Shown here: one piece after another, positions 1 through 9,195 of the stretch
Layout of the letters: each line of letters opens with the position of its first letter
How positions within the stretch are numbered: position 1 is the first letter of the stretch
Origin: Janibacter sp. A1S7
Lineage (GTDB): Bacteria; Actinomycetota; Actinomycetes; Actinomycetales; Dermatophilaceae
Assembly: GCF_037198315.1 (NCBI RefSeq)
Contig: NZ_CP144913.1
Coordinates: 2,108,001 to 2,172,000, forward strand
DNA length: 64,000 nucleotides
Direction: 5' to 3'
Made by a program: the position numbers and the translations under genes
Notes under the pieces: generated by a model
Told to the model about the DNA's origin: nothing
The model's input: only the letters and a program-made list of their open reading frames with translations
Databases searched by the model: none

Positions 1-794
1 CCTACCGGCAGACCCATCCCTGGCTGCCCGAGGAGGCACTCGTCCCCAAGTCGGTCGTGCGGCTGATGTGGCAGGAGGGGATGTCCTTCGCGGACTTCGT
101 GCGTCGCTTCGAGCTCGGCCCGCGTGAGGGGCTCGTGCTGCGCTACCTCACCGACGCCTACCGGACCCTCACCCGCACCGTGCCCGAGGCCCACTCCTCC
201 CCCGAGCTGGAGGAGATCATCGAATGGCTCGGCGAGACCGTGCGCCAGACGGACTCGTCGCTACTGGACGAGTGGGACGCCCTGGCCAACCCGGACGCGC
301 ACACCCCGGGTCTGGTGAGTCACCAGGAGGCTGCTCCTCCCCCGCGCCCGCTGAGCGCGCGCACGGGGCCCTTCCGTGCGATGGTCCGCGGCGCGATGTG
401 GCAGCGGGTGGACCGGGCCTCGCGCGACGACCTCGGCGCCCTCTCCGGTATCGAGACGGCCGCAGCCGAACTCGCCGACGACGCTCGCTCCCCGGTGATG
501 CGATACGAGGACTGGGACGTCGGTCTCGGTGACTACTGGGACGAGCACGACCGGATCGGGACCGACCAGGACGCCCGCGGACCGCACCACCTGCACATCG
601 AGGAGGAGATCGGTCGACCGCCGGGACTCGACGACTCCGTCGACGCACCGGACGCGCGGCTGTGGCTGGTGCGGCAGACGCTGGCCGACCCCGCGGGGGA
701 CCACGACTGGGTCGTCGAGGCCACCGTCGACCTCGACGCGTCCGACCGGATCGGCGAGGCGGTCGTCCTGACGACCGCCCTGAAGCGGCTGTGA
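1..794 (+). CDS. C-terminal part of a DEAD/DEAH-box RNA helicase (DUF3516 region), 5' truncated
   Basis: The reading frame is open from the left edge of the window (first full codon at 3) to a TGA at 792-794, so only the last 264 residues are present and the helicase motor lies outside. The visible part matches my memory of the DUF3516 C-terminal region of large actinobacterial DEAD/DEAH RNA helicases: LMWQEGMSFADF and FELGPREGLVLRYL, then an acidic C-terminal domain ending in a VDLDASDRIGEAVV stretch. The full protein is normally around 800-900 residues and cytoplasmic. The stop overlaps the GTG of the next gene (GTGA), which suggests translational coupling. A GTG at 57 is internal and should not be taken as a start. 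Confidence 0.8.
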   Translation, partial: YRQTHPWLPEEALVPKSVVRLMWQEGMSFADFVRRFELGPREGLVLRYLTDAYRTLTRTVPEAHSSPELEEIIEWLGETVRQTDSSLLDEWDALANPDAHTPGLVSHQEAAPPPRPLSARTGPFRAMVRGAMWQRVDRASRDDLGALSGIETAAAELADDARSPVMRYEDWDVGLGDYWDEHDRIGTDQDARGPHHLHIEEEIGRPPGLDDSVDAPDARLWLVRQTLADPAGDHDWVVEATVDLDASDRIGEAVVLTTALKRL

Positions 795-1075
795 TCCTCA
801 TCGACCCGGCCACGTGGCCGGGCTGGGGCCGCACGTGGAGCCATCTCGTCTCGGACTCCTCGATCGAGGAGCTGCACGACTTCGCCGGTCGGCTCGGCAT
901 CCCCCGTCGACTCTTCGACGAGGACCACTACGACGTGCCGGTCGAGCGCTACGACGAGGTCGTCGCCGCGGGGGCGGTCGAGGTCAGCGGTCGCGAGCTG
1001 ATCCGCCGGCTGCTCGCCAGCGGGCTGCGGGTCACGCAGGCGCAGCGAGCCGGTCGATCTCACGAGCGAGGTTGA
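791..1075 (+). CDS. DUF4031 domain-containing protein
   Basis: A 94-residue protein starting at GTG 791, which overlaps the stop of the upstream helicase (GTGA). It carries the family pattern from end to end: a tryptophan-rich start (PGWGRTWSHLVSD), then GRLGIPRRLF, DHYDVP, and the C-terminal SGRELIRRLLASGLR. The function of DUF4031 is unknown; proteins of this size recur in actinobacteria. The last 44 bases overlap the 3' end of the convergent HD-domain gene on the other strand. Confidence 0.82.
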   Translation: MILIDPATWPGWGRTWSHLVSDSSIEELHDFAGRLGIPRRLFDEDHYDVPVERYDEVVAAGAVEVSGRELIRRLLASGLRVTQAQRAGRSHERG

Positions 1076-1691
1076 CCCGGGCCCGCCCGGTCCAGTGCTC
1101 GTGCGCGTGGTCGGTCAGGTAGAGCCGATCGCGGGTGGCGAAGGGGGTCAGCACCGCGATCCGCCCTCTCGCGTAGTCCGCGGCGCGCACCTGCCGATAC
1201 TCCAACCGGACCTGGTGGCAGTAGGCATCGAAGCGCTCGGCGGGTGCCGCGAGGATCCACAGGTCCGCGTCGTGGAAGGCCTTGGTCGCCGGGTCATCCG
1301 TCGACATCTCGTGGGTCGCGCTCTCGCGCACCAGCTGGGCGACCCGCGCGATGTCCTCCTCCTTTAGACCGAGCCGCCCCAGGTGGTCCTCGGCCAGCTG
1401 CGCCGAGGCCTCCTCGTTGGCCCCGGCCGCGACACCGGCGTCGTAGACCGCGTCGTGGAACCACGCCGCCAGTCCCGCCAGGTGACGGTCACGTCCGGGC
1501 AGCTCGCCCTCATCCGACAACTCGTCGAGCGCGGCGAGCACCTCCGCCAGGTGGACCGCGTCGTGGTAGCTGCGGTGGTCCTCCAACCAGCGGTCGAGCA
1601 GGTCGGTGGCCTCGGCGAGCAGGGCGTCACGCCCGACGTCGGCGCCCAGGGCGTCGACGTCGGTGAGCCACCGGCTACGGAGGGTCTCCAT
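1032..1691 (-). CDS. HD-domain metal-dependent phosphohydrolase (COG4339-like)
   Basis: A 219-residue cytoplasmic protein. It shows an N-terminal YHDAVHL histidine, then the HD pair in AWFHDAVYD (about residues 77-85), then ATHEMSTDD and a second FHDADLWIL aspartate. This is the pattern of predicted HD-superfamily metal-dependent phosphohydrolases of the COG4339 type. The substrate is not known. The ATG at 1691 begins METLRSRWL. The gene converges on and overlaps DUF4031 by 44 bases, so the two mRNAs are antisense to each other over their ends. Confidence 0.8.
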   Translation of the reverse strand: METLRSRWLTDVDALGADVGRDALLAEATDLLDRWLEDHRSYHDAVHLAEVLAALDELSDEGELPGRDRHLAGLAAWFHDAVYDAGVAAGANEEASAQLAEDHLGRLGLKEEDIARVAQLVRESATHEMSTDDPATKAFHDADLWILAAPAERFDAYCHQVRLEYRQVRAADYARGRIAVLTPFATRDRLYLTDHAHEHWTGRARVNLAREIDRLAAPA

Positions 1692-1703
1692 GTGGGTCGT
1701 CCC

Positions 1704-2123
1704 TCAGGCCTGCGTCGCGTCCCCGGCCACGTTGACCATCCACGGCGTGCCGAACCGGTCGGTGAGCATGCCGAACTCGTCCCCCCACATCTGCTTCTGC
1801 AGAGGCATGACGACCTCGGCCCCCTCGGACAGGCCCGCCCAGTACCGTCGCAGTCGTTCCGGCTCGTCACCGCTGAGGCTGATCGACATCCCGGCGCCCT
1901 CGTGCCGGGGAGCGCCCGGAGGTGAGTCACTGGCGAAGATCGTGTAGCCGGCATCGGTCTCGAGGCTGGCATGCATCACCTGGTTCGCGATGTCGCCGGC
2001 GCCGGGCATCGACTCACCGAACGTGTGCACGACGAGCTCACCGCCGAGGACTGACTGGTAGAACTCCATCGCCTCCCGGCAGGTGGAGTCGAAGTTCAGG
2101 TAGGGGTTCAGTCGCGTGGCCAT
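1704..2123 (-). CDS. PhnB-like VOC (glyoxalase superfamily) protein
   Basis: 139 residues with the PhnB/VOC signature: PYLNFDSTCREAMEFYQSVLGG at the N-terminus, SISLSGDEPERLRRYW in the middle and WGDEFGMLTDRFGTPWMVN at the end. These paralogues are related to demethylubiquinone methyltransferase-like VOC proteins; their real substrate is usually unknown. I chose the ATG at 2123 (MATRLNPYL) over one three codons upstream because homologues begin there and a GAGGA-like ribosome site precedes it. It lies 12 bases upstream of the HD gene on the same strand and may be co-transcribed with it. Confidence 0.83.
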   Translation of the reverse strand: MATRLNPYLNFDSTCREAMEFYQSVLGGELVVHTFGESMPGAGDIANQVMHASLETDAGYTIFASDSPPGAPRHEGAGMSISLSGDEPERLRRYWAGLSEGAEVVMPLQKQMWGDEFGMLTDRFGTPWMVNVAGDATQA

Positions 2124-2177
2124 GGGAACCATCCTCTGATACGTCCACGGGACGGGGCAGTCCCGGTGCGGTCAACG

Positions 2178-3089
2178 CTAGTCCGCTTGACCGACAGCCG
2201 GTGGACGTTCGCTGCGACGCGCGGGCCGCAGCTGCCGCGCGGCCTCGTGAACCGCCTCGCCCAAGCGGGTCATCCGCGGGGTCCCGAGGGTCCACACCTG
2301 CCAGTACAGGGGCACGTCCCGGTGGGCGCGGCGGCGCAGCAGGACGAGGGTGCCGGTCTGGAGGTCGTCGCCCAGCTGCGCCTCCGGCACCATCGCCCAC
2401 CCGAGCCCGGCGCGCACCGCCGCGACGAAACCCTCGGACGAGGGCACCTGCGCCGAGGGTGGGTCGGTGGTGACGCCGAGGTCGCGGAGCACACCCCGCT
2501 GCAGCTGGTCCTTGGCGTTGAAGCGCAGCACCGGCAGCGACGCCCAGTCGACCCGCCTGCCCCGGGTGAACCGGCGCGCCAGTCGGGGGGAGGCCACGGG
2601 CAGGTACCGCATCGCGCCCAGCGACTCGGTGCGACAGCCGGCCACCGGGGCCGGGTCGGCCGTGACGGCACCGACGACGCTGCCGCGGCGCAGGTGCTCG
2701 GCGCTGTGCTCCTCGTCCTCGACCTCCAGCTGGATCCTCACGTCGTCCCACCCGGCGGCGACCCCGAGGACCGGCTCGAACCACGTGGCGAGCGAGTCGG
2801 CGTTGACGGCGACGGGAAGGTCGACGGCGGCGCCGCCCCCGTCGCCCAGGGCCGCGCGGGCGTCCTCCTCGAGGACGACCATCTGGCGGGCCGCCCGCAT
2901 CAGTGCCTCCCCCGCGGCCGTGGCACGGCACGGCGTCGACCGCTCGACGAGAACCCGGCCGGCGTCCCGTTCCAGTGCCTTGATGCGTTGGCTGACCGCG
3001 GACGGGGTGATGTGGAGGGTGCAGGCCGCGGCGTCGAAGGTGCCGTGGTCGACGACGGCCAGGAGGGCGCGCAACTGGTCGATCTGCAT
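2178..3089 (-). CDS. lysG: LysR-family regulator of amino-acid export (LysG/ArgP type)
   Basis: 303 residues. The N-terminal winged helix-turn-helix (about residues 3-60: LRALLAVVDHGTFDAAA, ITPSAVSQRIKALE) is followed by a LysR effector domain. The sequence start (MQIDQLRALLAVV) and the divergent lysE neighbour identify the LysG/ArgP branch. In Corynebacterium, LysG activates lysE when lysine, arginine or histidine accumulates. The ATG at 3089 sits 6 bases after a TAGGAT -10 box (3096-3101), so the mRNA is probably leaderless. An inverted repeat in the 69-base intergenic region is the likely binding site. Confidence 0.88.
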   Translation of the reverse strand: MQIDQLRALLAVVDHGTFDAAACTLHITPSAVSQRIKALERDAGRVLVERSTPCRATAAGEALMRAARQMVVLEEDARAALGDGGGAAVDLPVAVNADSLATWFEPVLGVAAGWDDVRIQLEVEDEEHSAEHLRRGSVVGAVTADPAPVAGCRTESLGAMRYLPVASPRLARRFTRGRRVDWASLPVLRFNAKDQLQRGVLRDLGVTTDPPSAQVPSSEGFVAAVRAGLGWAMVPEAQLGDDLQTGTLVLLRRRAHRDVPLYWQVWTLGTPRMTRLGEAVHEAARQLRPARRSERPPAVGQAD

Positions 3090-3158
3090 GAAGCAATCCT
3101 AATGATCATGCAGAATCATTCATTGGGCTGCGCACACGAAGGGGCCTAGCGTGGACGC
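3090..3158. promoter_or_regulatory. Divergent lysG/lysE promoter region with inverted repeat
   Basis: Two outward promoters share this region. TAGGAT (3096-3101, minus strand) lies 6 bases from the lysG ATG, and TAGCGT (3148-3153, plus strand) lies 6 bases from the lysE GTG. Between them AATGAT (3101-3106) and ATCATT (3115-3120) form an inverted repeat that overlaps the lysG -10 box. This is what an autoregulated LysR-type operator would look like. The binding assignment is an inference. Confidence 0.65.
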
Positions 3159-3755
3159 GTGCTCACCACCGCCCTCGCCGGGACGCTCACCGGGCTCGCC
3201 CTCATCGTCGCCATCGGCGCGCAGAACGCCTTCGTCATGCGACAGGGCCTGCGTCGGGAGCACCTGCTGCCGGTGGTGCTCGTCTGCATCGCAGCCGATG
3301 CCGCGTTGATCCTCCTGGGCACCGCGGGAGTGGGTGTCGTCGTGACGGCCCACCCCGACCTCGTGCGGGTGGTCACCTGGCTCGGGGCCGCCTACCTCGT
3401 CGGGTACGGCCTGCTTGCGCTGCGCCGGGCAACCAGGCCGCAGGGCCTGTCGATCGCCGATGCACCCGCCTCGCGGGGGTCGGTCGTGCTGACGACGCTC
3501 GCCCTGACCTTCCTCAACCCCCACGTGTACCTCGACACGGTGCTGATGCTGGGGTCGATCGCCAACGGGTTCGGTGAGCAGCGGTGGACCTTCGCCGGGG
3601 GCGCCGTCGTGGGGAGCACCCTGTGGTTCACCGGCCTGGCCCTGGGCGCCCGTGCTCTCGCCGGGCCCCTCGGCCGCCCCCGCACCTGGCGAGCGCTCGA
3701 CGGCATCATCGGGGTGACGATGCTCGCCCTGGCGGTCCGACTGGTGACCGCCTGA
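3159..3755 (+). CDS. lysE: LysE/ArgO-family basic amino-acid exporter
   Basis: 198 residues with about six hydrophobic segments and the LysE-family motifs GAQNAFVMRQG near residue 20 and LTFLNPHVYLD near residue 115. The family exports lysine and arginine through the cytoplasmic membrane. The GTG at 3159 is the likely start because it lies 6 bases after a TAGCGT -10 element, the common leaderless arrangement in this window. The divergent LysG-type regulator supports the role: the pair prevents lysine or arginine overload. The end is only 2 bases from the end of the convergent hflX. Confidence 0.9.
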   Translation: MLTTALAGTLTGLALIVAIGAQNAFVMRQGLRREHLLPVVLVCIAADAALILLGTAGVGVVVTAHPDLVRVVTWLGAAYLVGYGLLALRRATRPQGLSIADAPASRGSVVLTTLALTFLNPHVYLDTVLMLGSIANGFGEQRWTFAGGAVVGSTLWFTGLALGARALAGPLGRPRTWRALDGIIGVTMLALAVRLVTA

Positions 3756-3757
3756 GA

Positions 3758-5281
3758 TCAGGCCGTCGTCGCGACGAAGGGGGCCAGCTCGGCGGCCAGA
3801 TCGGGCATCACCTTCGCGTGCACGCGGGTGCCCTGACCGATGTGCTCCTCGGAGAGGAGGTCGGCCTCGTCGTGGAGCCGGCTGACGAGGTCCCCGCGCG
3901 AGTAGGGCAGGAGCACCTCGATGTCGATGTCCGGCTTGGGCAGCTCGTCGGCGATGAGCTCGAGCAGCTCGGGTACACCCTCACCGGTGCGCGCGGACAC
4001 GGCGATCGAGTACTTCTCATGGTGCAGGATCCGGTCGACGACCTCGGGATCGGCCAGATCGGCCTTGTTGACGACGATGACCTCCTTGACATCGGTGGCA
4101 TCGACGTCGGCCAGGACACCGCGGACCGCTGAGATCTGGCCCTCCGGGTCGGGGTGGGAGCCGTCGACGACGTGCAGCAGCAGGTCCGCGTCGGCCACCT
4201 CCTCGAGGGTGGATCGGAAGGCCTCGACGAGCTGGTGCGGCAGGGCGCGAACGAAGCCGACGGTGTCGGTGAGCGTGTACTCGCGCCCGTCCTCGGTCTC
4301 GGCGCGGCGGACGGTCGTGTCGAGGGTCGCGAAGAGCTGGTTGTCCACGAGGACACCGGCGTGGGTGAGCCGGTTGAGCAGCGTCGACTTGCCGGCGTTG
4401 GTGTAACCGGCGATGGCCACCGCGGGCACGCCGTGGCTGATCCGCTGGGAGCGGCGGGTGTCGCGGTGGGTCTTCATCCCCGCGAGGTCTCGCTTGAGCT
4501 TGGCGATGCGAGAGTTGATCCTCCGTCGGTCGAGCTCGATCTTGGTCTCACCGGGTCCACGCGAACCCATACCCAGGCCGCCGGCCGCCTGGCCACCGGC
4601 CTGACGGGACATCGACTCACCCCACCCACGCAGGCGCGGCAGGAGGTACTGCAGCTGGGCGAGCTCGACCTGCGCCTTGCCCTCACGGGACTTGGCGTGC
4701 TGGGCGAAGATGTCGAGGATCAGCGCGGTGCGGTCGATGACCTTGACCTTGACGACGTCCTCGAGGGCGCGCCGCTGGCTCGGGGCGAGCTCGGTGTCGC
4801 AGATGACGGTGTCGGCGCCCTCGGCGAGGACGATCTCGCGCAGCTCGGCGGCCTTGCCGGAGCCGAGGTAGGTGCTCGGGTCGGGGTTCTGGCGGCGCTG
4901 GAGGACCCCTTCGAGGACGTCCGAGCCGGCCGTCTCGGCGAGGGCGGCCAGTTCGCGCAGCGAGTTCTCGGCGTCCTCGGCGGTGCCGTCGGTCCACACG
5001 GCGGCCAGGACGACCCGCTCCAGCCGCAACTGGCGGTACTCGACCTCGGTGATGTCCTCGAGCTCGGTCGACAGCCCCGAGACCCGACGAAGGGCGGAGC
5101 GCTCCTCGCGGTCGAGCTGGTCACCGTCGACGCCGTCATACCCGGTGGGGTCGGCCGGTCGCTCGTCCCCGGCCGCGCGGTCGAGTGCCTCGGCCCGTCG
5201 CGAGAGGACCCGATCGATGGTCGGGTCGGCGTCGGTGGCATGGTCCTCGCCGTGCTGGTCGCTGCTCAGTGGTTCTGTCAT
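3758..5281 (-). CDS. hflX: HflX ribosome-associated GTPase
   Basis: 507 residues. The N-terminal nucleotide-binding and helical HflX domain contains the conserved STYLGSGKAAEL, RTALILDIFAQHA and GPGETKIELDRR motifs. The GTPase domain follows with G1 GYTNAGKST, G2/G3 LDTTVRR and DTVGFVRALP, and G4 NKADL. HflX binds the 50S subunit and splits or rescues stalled 70S ribosomes under stress. The ATG at 5281 follows GAGGAGAAC, a good ribosome site. In many actinobacteria hflX follows miaA-dapF; here it is separated from them by the glp region. Confidence 0.95.
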   Translation of the reverse strand: MTEPLSSDQHGEDHATDADPTIDRVLSRRAEALDRAAGDERPADPTGYDGVDGDQLDREERSALRRVSGLSTELEDITEVEYRQLRLERVVLAAVWTDGTAEDAENSLRELAALAETAGSDVLEGVLQRRQNPDPSTYLGSGKAAELREIVLAEGADTVICDTELAPSQRRALEDVVKVKVIDRTALILDIFAQHAKSREGKAQVELAQLQYLLPRLRGWGESMSRQAGGQAAGGLGMGSRGPGETKIELDRRRINSRIAKLKRDLAGMKTHRDTRRSQRISHGVPAVAIAGYTNAGKSTLLNRLTHAGVLVDNQLFATLDTTVRRAETEDGREYTLTDTVGFVRALPHQLVEAFRSTLEEVADADLLLHVVDGSHPDPEGQISAVRGVLADVDATDVKEVIVVNKADLADPEVVDRILHHEKYSIAVSARTGEGVPELLELIADELPKPDIDIEVLLPYSRGDLVSRLHDEADLLSEEHIGQGTRVHAKVMPDLAAELAPFVATTA

Positions 5282-5442
5282 GTTCTCCTCAGGGTCTCAT
5301 CAGGGAACGCCATCCGGCCACCGATTAGTCCCGTCGGCCCCCTCGCCCACAGCTCGTGCTCGCCTCGTTCGCCCACGGGACCGGGCCGATGCACCGAGGC
5401 GACGGGACAGCCCCACTCGATCGTCACGTCCAGACCCAGCAT
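5278..5442 (-). CDS. Possible small ORF coupled to hflX (54 residues, unrecognised)
   Basis: An open frame fills most of the gap upstream of hflX. It starts at ATG 5442 and its TGA (5278-5280) overlaps the hflX ATG in an ATGA arrangement, the same junction used by many real gene pairs here. It is in the same frame as the broken PNPOx C-terminus just upstream. The product has no transmembrane segment and I recognise no family. It may be a coupled leader peptide, a remnant of the decayed neighbour, or chance. Confidence 0.25.
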   Translation of the reverse strand: MLGLDVTIEWGCPVASVHRPGPVGERGEHELWARGPTGLIGGRMAFPDETLRRT

Positions 5443-5451
5443 GGTGGGGTG

Positions 5452-5833
5452 TCACTCCGAGCCGGTCGTGACCTCTCGCACCCAGTCGTCACCGTTGCGA
5501 ACGTCGACGACCCGGGTGTGACGCCGGTCGGGTGATCCCTGCCAGTGCTCGACGCGGGTCGGCCGAAGGTGCCACAGGCGCCAGTCCCCCGCCCCGACTG
5601 CTGCTCGGGCGTCCGGGCTGCGCGCAGCCAGAGTCCGGCACACCGTCCGCGTCGACGGTGGACACCGTCATGGCGCGCGGCTCGGGCACTCCCACGGCCA
5701 CGGCATCGTCGAGCCAGGCGAGGAAGAGGTCGACCGGGTCCGCGGGTAGGCGCTCCCGGTCGAGCTCCGGTGGTGTCCCCGTCAGGGACCTGATCGACGC
5801 CAGGCGCTCACGGACCGACCGGGCCGGGCTCAT
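5452..5833 (-). pseudogene. Pyridoxamine 5'-phosphate oxidase-like gene with internal deletion and frame change
   Basis: The start codon (ATG 5833) overlaps the glpD stop (ATGA). The first 66 or so residues are a good PNPOx N-terminus, including LFLAWLDDAVAVGVPEPRAM and STVDADGVPDS. The frame then runs into unrelated sequence. In another frame (5452-5643) a normal PNPOx C-terminus appears: GDWRLWHL, TRVEHWQGSPDRRHTR. The FMN-binding middle, roughly 90-100 residues of a protein usually above 200, is missing. Two recognisable ends in different frames around a deletion indicate a decayed gene rather than a short functional one. An assembly error is a less likely alternative. Confidence 0.75.
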
Positions 5834-7536
5834 CCCTTCGCCATGGTCCGGATGTCCGTGGCCTCGGTGCGCTCGGCATCGGCCCGCTCGTCCTCGGTCA
5901 TCTGCTGGCTGTCGATCTCGGCCTGCACGCGCCGCAGGTAGTGGTCGATCTCGGAGCGGGTGCGCTCCTCGTCCCAGTCGAGCTCGCGGGCCAGGAGACG
6001 ACCGGCGGACTCGGCCGCCTCGACGCCCCGGTCCGTCGTCTCGATGGAGATGCGGGTGCGCCGGGTGAGGAGGTCGTTGAGGTGCATCGTGGCCTCGTTG
6101 CGGGCGGCGTGGATGACCTCGACCGTGAGGTACTCCTCGGCCCCGGGCAGGGGTGTCGCCAGGGAGCGGTCCTCGTCGATGAGCGAGAAGAGGTCGACGG
6201 CCAGCGACCCGTACCGATCCAGCAGGTGGGTGATGCGCCACGGCGGCAGGTCGTGACGCCGGCTGAGGGTGTCGAGCTGGTTGACCAGCGCCTGGTAGCC
6301 CTCGGCGCCCACCAGCGGGATGTGCTCCGTGACGCTGTCGGGCACGCCCGCGGACAGGTCCTCACGGGCGGCGTCGACGGCATCGGCGGCCATGACGCGG
6401 TAGGTCGTGTACTTGCCGCCGGCGATGGAGATCAGGCCCGGCTGCGGACGGGCGACGGCGTGCTCGCGGCTGAGCTGGGAGGTCTCCTCGCTCTCCCCCG
6501 CGAGCAGCGGACGCAGTCCGGCGTAGACGCCCTGGATGTCCTCGCGGGTCAGGGGGGTCAGCAGAACGCCATTGATCTGATCGAGGAGGTAGTCGATGTC
6601 GGCCGCGGTGGCGGCCGGATGGGCTCGCGAGAGGCTCCAGTCGGTGTCGGTCGTACCGATGATCCAGTGGGTGTTCCACGGGATGCAGAAGAGAACCGAG
6701 GACTCGGTACGCAGGATCAGCCCGGTCTCGGAGTTGATCCGGTCCCGGGCGACGACGAGGTGCACACCCTTGCTCGCGCGGACGTGGAACCGACCGCGTC
6801 CCCCGGCCATCCGCTGGATGTCATCGGTCCACACCCCCGTGCAGTTGATGACGACCGAGGCCCTGACCTCGGTCTCGTCCCCGGTCTCCACGTCCAGGAC
6901 CGTCGCGCCGACCACCCGCTCACCGGCATGGAGCAGGCCGGTGACCTTCGCGGAGTTCAGGACGGTCGCGCCGTAGGCCGCGGCCGTGCGGACCACGGTC
7001 AACGTGTGGCGGGCATCGTCGCACTGCGCATCGTGGTACATCAGCCCACCGTGGTGCGCGGAGGGTTTGAGCCCTGGTGCGATCCGGCGCACTCCCCCCT
7101 TCGTCAACTGCTTGGTGCGCGGCACCGACCGTGCCCCGCCCATCGTGTCGTAGAGCGTCAGACCGGCCGTGACGTACGGACGCTCCCAGACCGGGTGGGA
7201 CAGGGGGTAGAGGAAGGAGACCGGCTTGACCAGGTGCGGCGCGATCCGGGTGAGCATCAGCTCCCGCTCCTGCAGTGCCTCGCGGACGAGACCGAAGTTC
7301 AACTGCTCGAGGTAGCGCACGCCGCCGTGGAAGAGCTTGCTCGAGCGCGAAGAGGTCCCCGAGGCGAAGTCGCGCTGCTCCACCAGCGCCACCTTCAGAC
7401 CGCGGGTGGCCGCGTCGAGAGCCACCCCGGCGCCGGTGACGCCGCCGCCCACGACCAGGACGTCGAGGTCGTCCTCGGCGATGCGGCGCCACGCGGATGC
7501 GCGCTGGGTAGCGTCCAAGGGGGCGGCGACGGGCAT
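5830..7536 (-). CDS. glpD: Aerobic glycerol-3-phosphate dehydrogenase
   Basis: 568 residues. The N-terminal FAD-binding Rossmann motif reads [22 protein letters not shown], followed by [17 protein letters not shown], typical of GlpD. A C-terminal DAO_C domain is present. It oxidises sn-glycerol 3-phosphate to dihydroxyacetone phosphate at the membrane and passes electrons to quinone. The ATG at 7536 (MPVAAPLDA) follows GGAGGAACC; longer upstream starts lack conserved sequence. It is divergent from glpK across a 101-base region holding a palindrome, so the two genes are probably co-controlled by glycerol or glycerol phosphate. Confidence 0.93.
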   Translation of the reverse strand: MPVAAPLDATQRASAWRRIAEDDLDVLVVGGGVTGAGVALDAATRGLKVALVEQRDFASGTSSRSSKLFHGGVRYLEQLNFGLVREALQERELMLTRIAPHLVKPVSFLYPLSHPVWERPYVTAGLTLYDTMGGARSVPRTKQLTKGGVRRIAPGLKPSAHHGGLMYHDAQCDDARHTLTVVRTAAAYGATVLNSAKVTGLLHAGERVVGATVLDVETGDETEVRASVVINCTGVWTDDIQRMAGGRGRFHVRASKGVHLVVARDRINSETGLILRTESSVLFCIPWNTHWIIGTTDTDWSLSRAHPAATAADIDYLLDQINGVLLTPLTREDIQGVYAGLRPLLAGESEETSQLSREHAVARPQPGLISIAGGKYTTYRVMAADAVDAAREDLSAGVPDSVTEHIPLVGAEGYQALVNQLDTLSRRHDLPPWRITHLLDRYGSLAVDLFSLIDEDRSLATPLPGAEEYLTVEVIHAARNEATMHLNDLLTRRTRISIETTDRGVEAAESAGRLLARELDWDEERTRSEIDHYLRRVQAEIDSQQMTEDERADAERTEATDIRTMAKG

Positions 7537-7637
7537 GGTTCCTCCGATGGTCTGGACGAGGGGAGCAACTCCCCTTGTCCGCCAACGGTACGTGCCGATT
7601 CGGCCGGCTCGCGATGGTGACCTGCGAAGATGCCGAC
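7537..7637. promoter_or_regulatory. Divergent glpD/glpK control region with perfect palindrome
   Basis: AGGGGAG (7559-7565) and CTCCCCT (7569-7575) are perfect 7-base arms around a CAA loop, 22 bases upstream of the glpD start and 62 upstream of glpK. Its place in the only shared region suggests an operator for a glycerol-responsive regulator. It could also be a short hairpin in a long glpK leader. No regulator gene of the GlpR/GylR kind is next to it. Confidence 0.5.
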
Positions 7638-9170
7638 ATGAGCACCTCCACGTCATACGTGCTGGCCATCGACCAGGGCACCACGAGCACCCGCGCCATC
7701 GTCTTCGCCCGGGACGGCTCGGTGGTCGCGACCGACCAGATCGAGCACGAGCAGATCTTCCCCCGCGCCGGGTGGGTGGAGCACGACGCGCTGGAGATCT
7801 GGGAGAACACCCGCCGGGTCATCGGCGGGGCGCTCGGCAAGGGGAATCTCAACTCGGGCCACATCGAGTCCGTGGGGATCACCAACCAACGCGAGACGAC
7901 GGTGGTGTGGGAGAAGGCCACCGGACAGCCGATCCACAATGCGGTCGTCTGGCAGGACACCCGGACACAGTCGCTCGTGGACTCACTGGCTCGTGATGGT
8001 GGGACCGAGCGCTTCAGGAAGGTCAGCGGGCTGCCGCTCGCGACGTACTTCGCCGGACCGAAGATCGCGTGGATCCTCGACCACGTCGACGGTGCCCGGG
8101 AACGGGCCGAGGCCGGGGAGCTGCTCGCAGGGACCATGGACACGTGGGTGCTGTGGAACCTCACCGGTGGGGCGGAGAACGAGGGCGTGCACGTCACCGA
8201 CGTCACCAATGCGTCCCGGACCATGCTGATGGACCTGCGCACGCTTGCCTGGGACGAGGACATCTGCGAGGCCATCGGCGTGCCGATGCAGCTGCTGCCG
8301 CAGATCCGGTCGTCATCGGAGGTCTACGGGGACTGCCAGCCGGGTGTGCTCAACGGGACGCCCATCGCGGGAATCCTCGGCGACCAGCACGCGGCGACCT
8401 TCGGACAGGCCTGTCTGGAGCCGGGGACGGCGAAGAACACCTATGGCACGGGCAACTTCATGCTGCTCAACACCGGGACCGAGATCGTCAGCAGCGACAA
8501 CGGCCTGCTGACGACGGTCTGCTACAAGCTCGGCGACGCCGACGCGGTCTACGCCCTCGAGGGGTCGATCGCGGTGACCGGCTCGCTCGTGCAGTGGTTG
8601 CGCGACAACCTCGGGCTGATCAACTCCTCTCCGGAGGTCGAGTCACTGGCCACGAGCGTGGACGACAACGGCGGGGTGTACTTCGTGCCCGCCTTCTCCG
8701 GGCTCTTCGCGCCACACTGGCGCCCGGACGCGCGGGGCGCGATCGTCGGACTGACGCGGTTCGCGAACAAGGGGCACATCGCCCGAGCCGCTCTGGAGTC
8801 GACCGCCTACCAGACCCGCGACGTGCTCGACGCGATGCAGGGGGACGCAGAGCGGGCCGGTGGGCGACTGACGGAGCTGAAGGTCGACGGCGGAATGGTC
8901 GCCAACGAGACGCTCATGCAGTTCCAGGCGGACATCCTGGGGGTGGACGTGGTGCGGCCGAAGATCTCCGAGACCACCGCTCTCGGGGCGGCCTATGCCG
9001 CGGGGCTCGCAGTCGGGTACTGGGAGTCGACCGACGAGATCGCGGCGAACTGGCAGGAAGACGTGCGCTGGAGCCCGCAGATGGACACCGACGAGGTGGA
9101 GCGGCTGATGCGCAACTGGACCAAGGCGATCACCAAGACCCTCGACTGGGTCGACGACGACGTGGTCTGA
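7638..9170 (+). CDS. glpK: Glycerol kinase
   Basis: 510 residues of the FGGY family. The N-terminal phosphate loop is [26 protein letters not shown] and the C-terminal GALLxA-type ATP site ([17 protein letters not shown]) follow. It phosphorylates glycerol to sn-glycerol 3-phosphate, the substrate of the divergent glpD. I chose ATG 7638 ([12 protein letters not shown]) because the conserved sequence starts there; it lies 6 bases after GAAGAT, a weak -10-like element. No glycerol facilitator gene lies beside it. Confidence 0.95.
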   Translation: MSTSTSYVLAIDQGTTSTRAIVFARDGSVVATDQIEHEQIFPRAGWVEHDALEIWENTRRVIGGALGKGNLNSGHIESVGITNQRETTVVWEKATGQPIHNAVVWQDTRTQSLVDSLARDGGTERFRKVSGLPLATYFAGPKIAWILDHVDGARERAEAGELLAGTMDTWVLWNLTGGAENEGVHVTDVTNASRTMLMDLRTLAWDEDICEAIGVPMQLLPQIRSSSEVYGDCQPGVLNGTPIAGILGDQHAATFGQACLEPGTAKNTYGTGNFMLLNTGTEIVSSDNGLLTTVCYKLGDADAVYALEGSIAVTGSLVQWLRDNLGLINSSPEVESLATSVDDNGGVYFVPAFSGLFAPHWRPDARGAIVGLTRFANKGHIARAALESTAYQTRDVLDAMQGDAERAGGRLTELKVDGGMVANETLMQFQADILGVDVVRPKISETTALGAAYAAGLAVGYWESTDEIAANWQEDVRWSPQMDTDEVERLMRNWTKAITKTLDWVDDDVV

Positions 9171-9195
9171 GGGCGAAGTCAGCGGGCCGGGTTCG

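Noticed and set aside
4154..5521. A 455-codon plus-strand frame over hflX
   Set aside because: Antisense to all HflX motifs and without recognisable domains.
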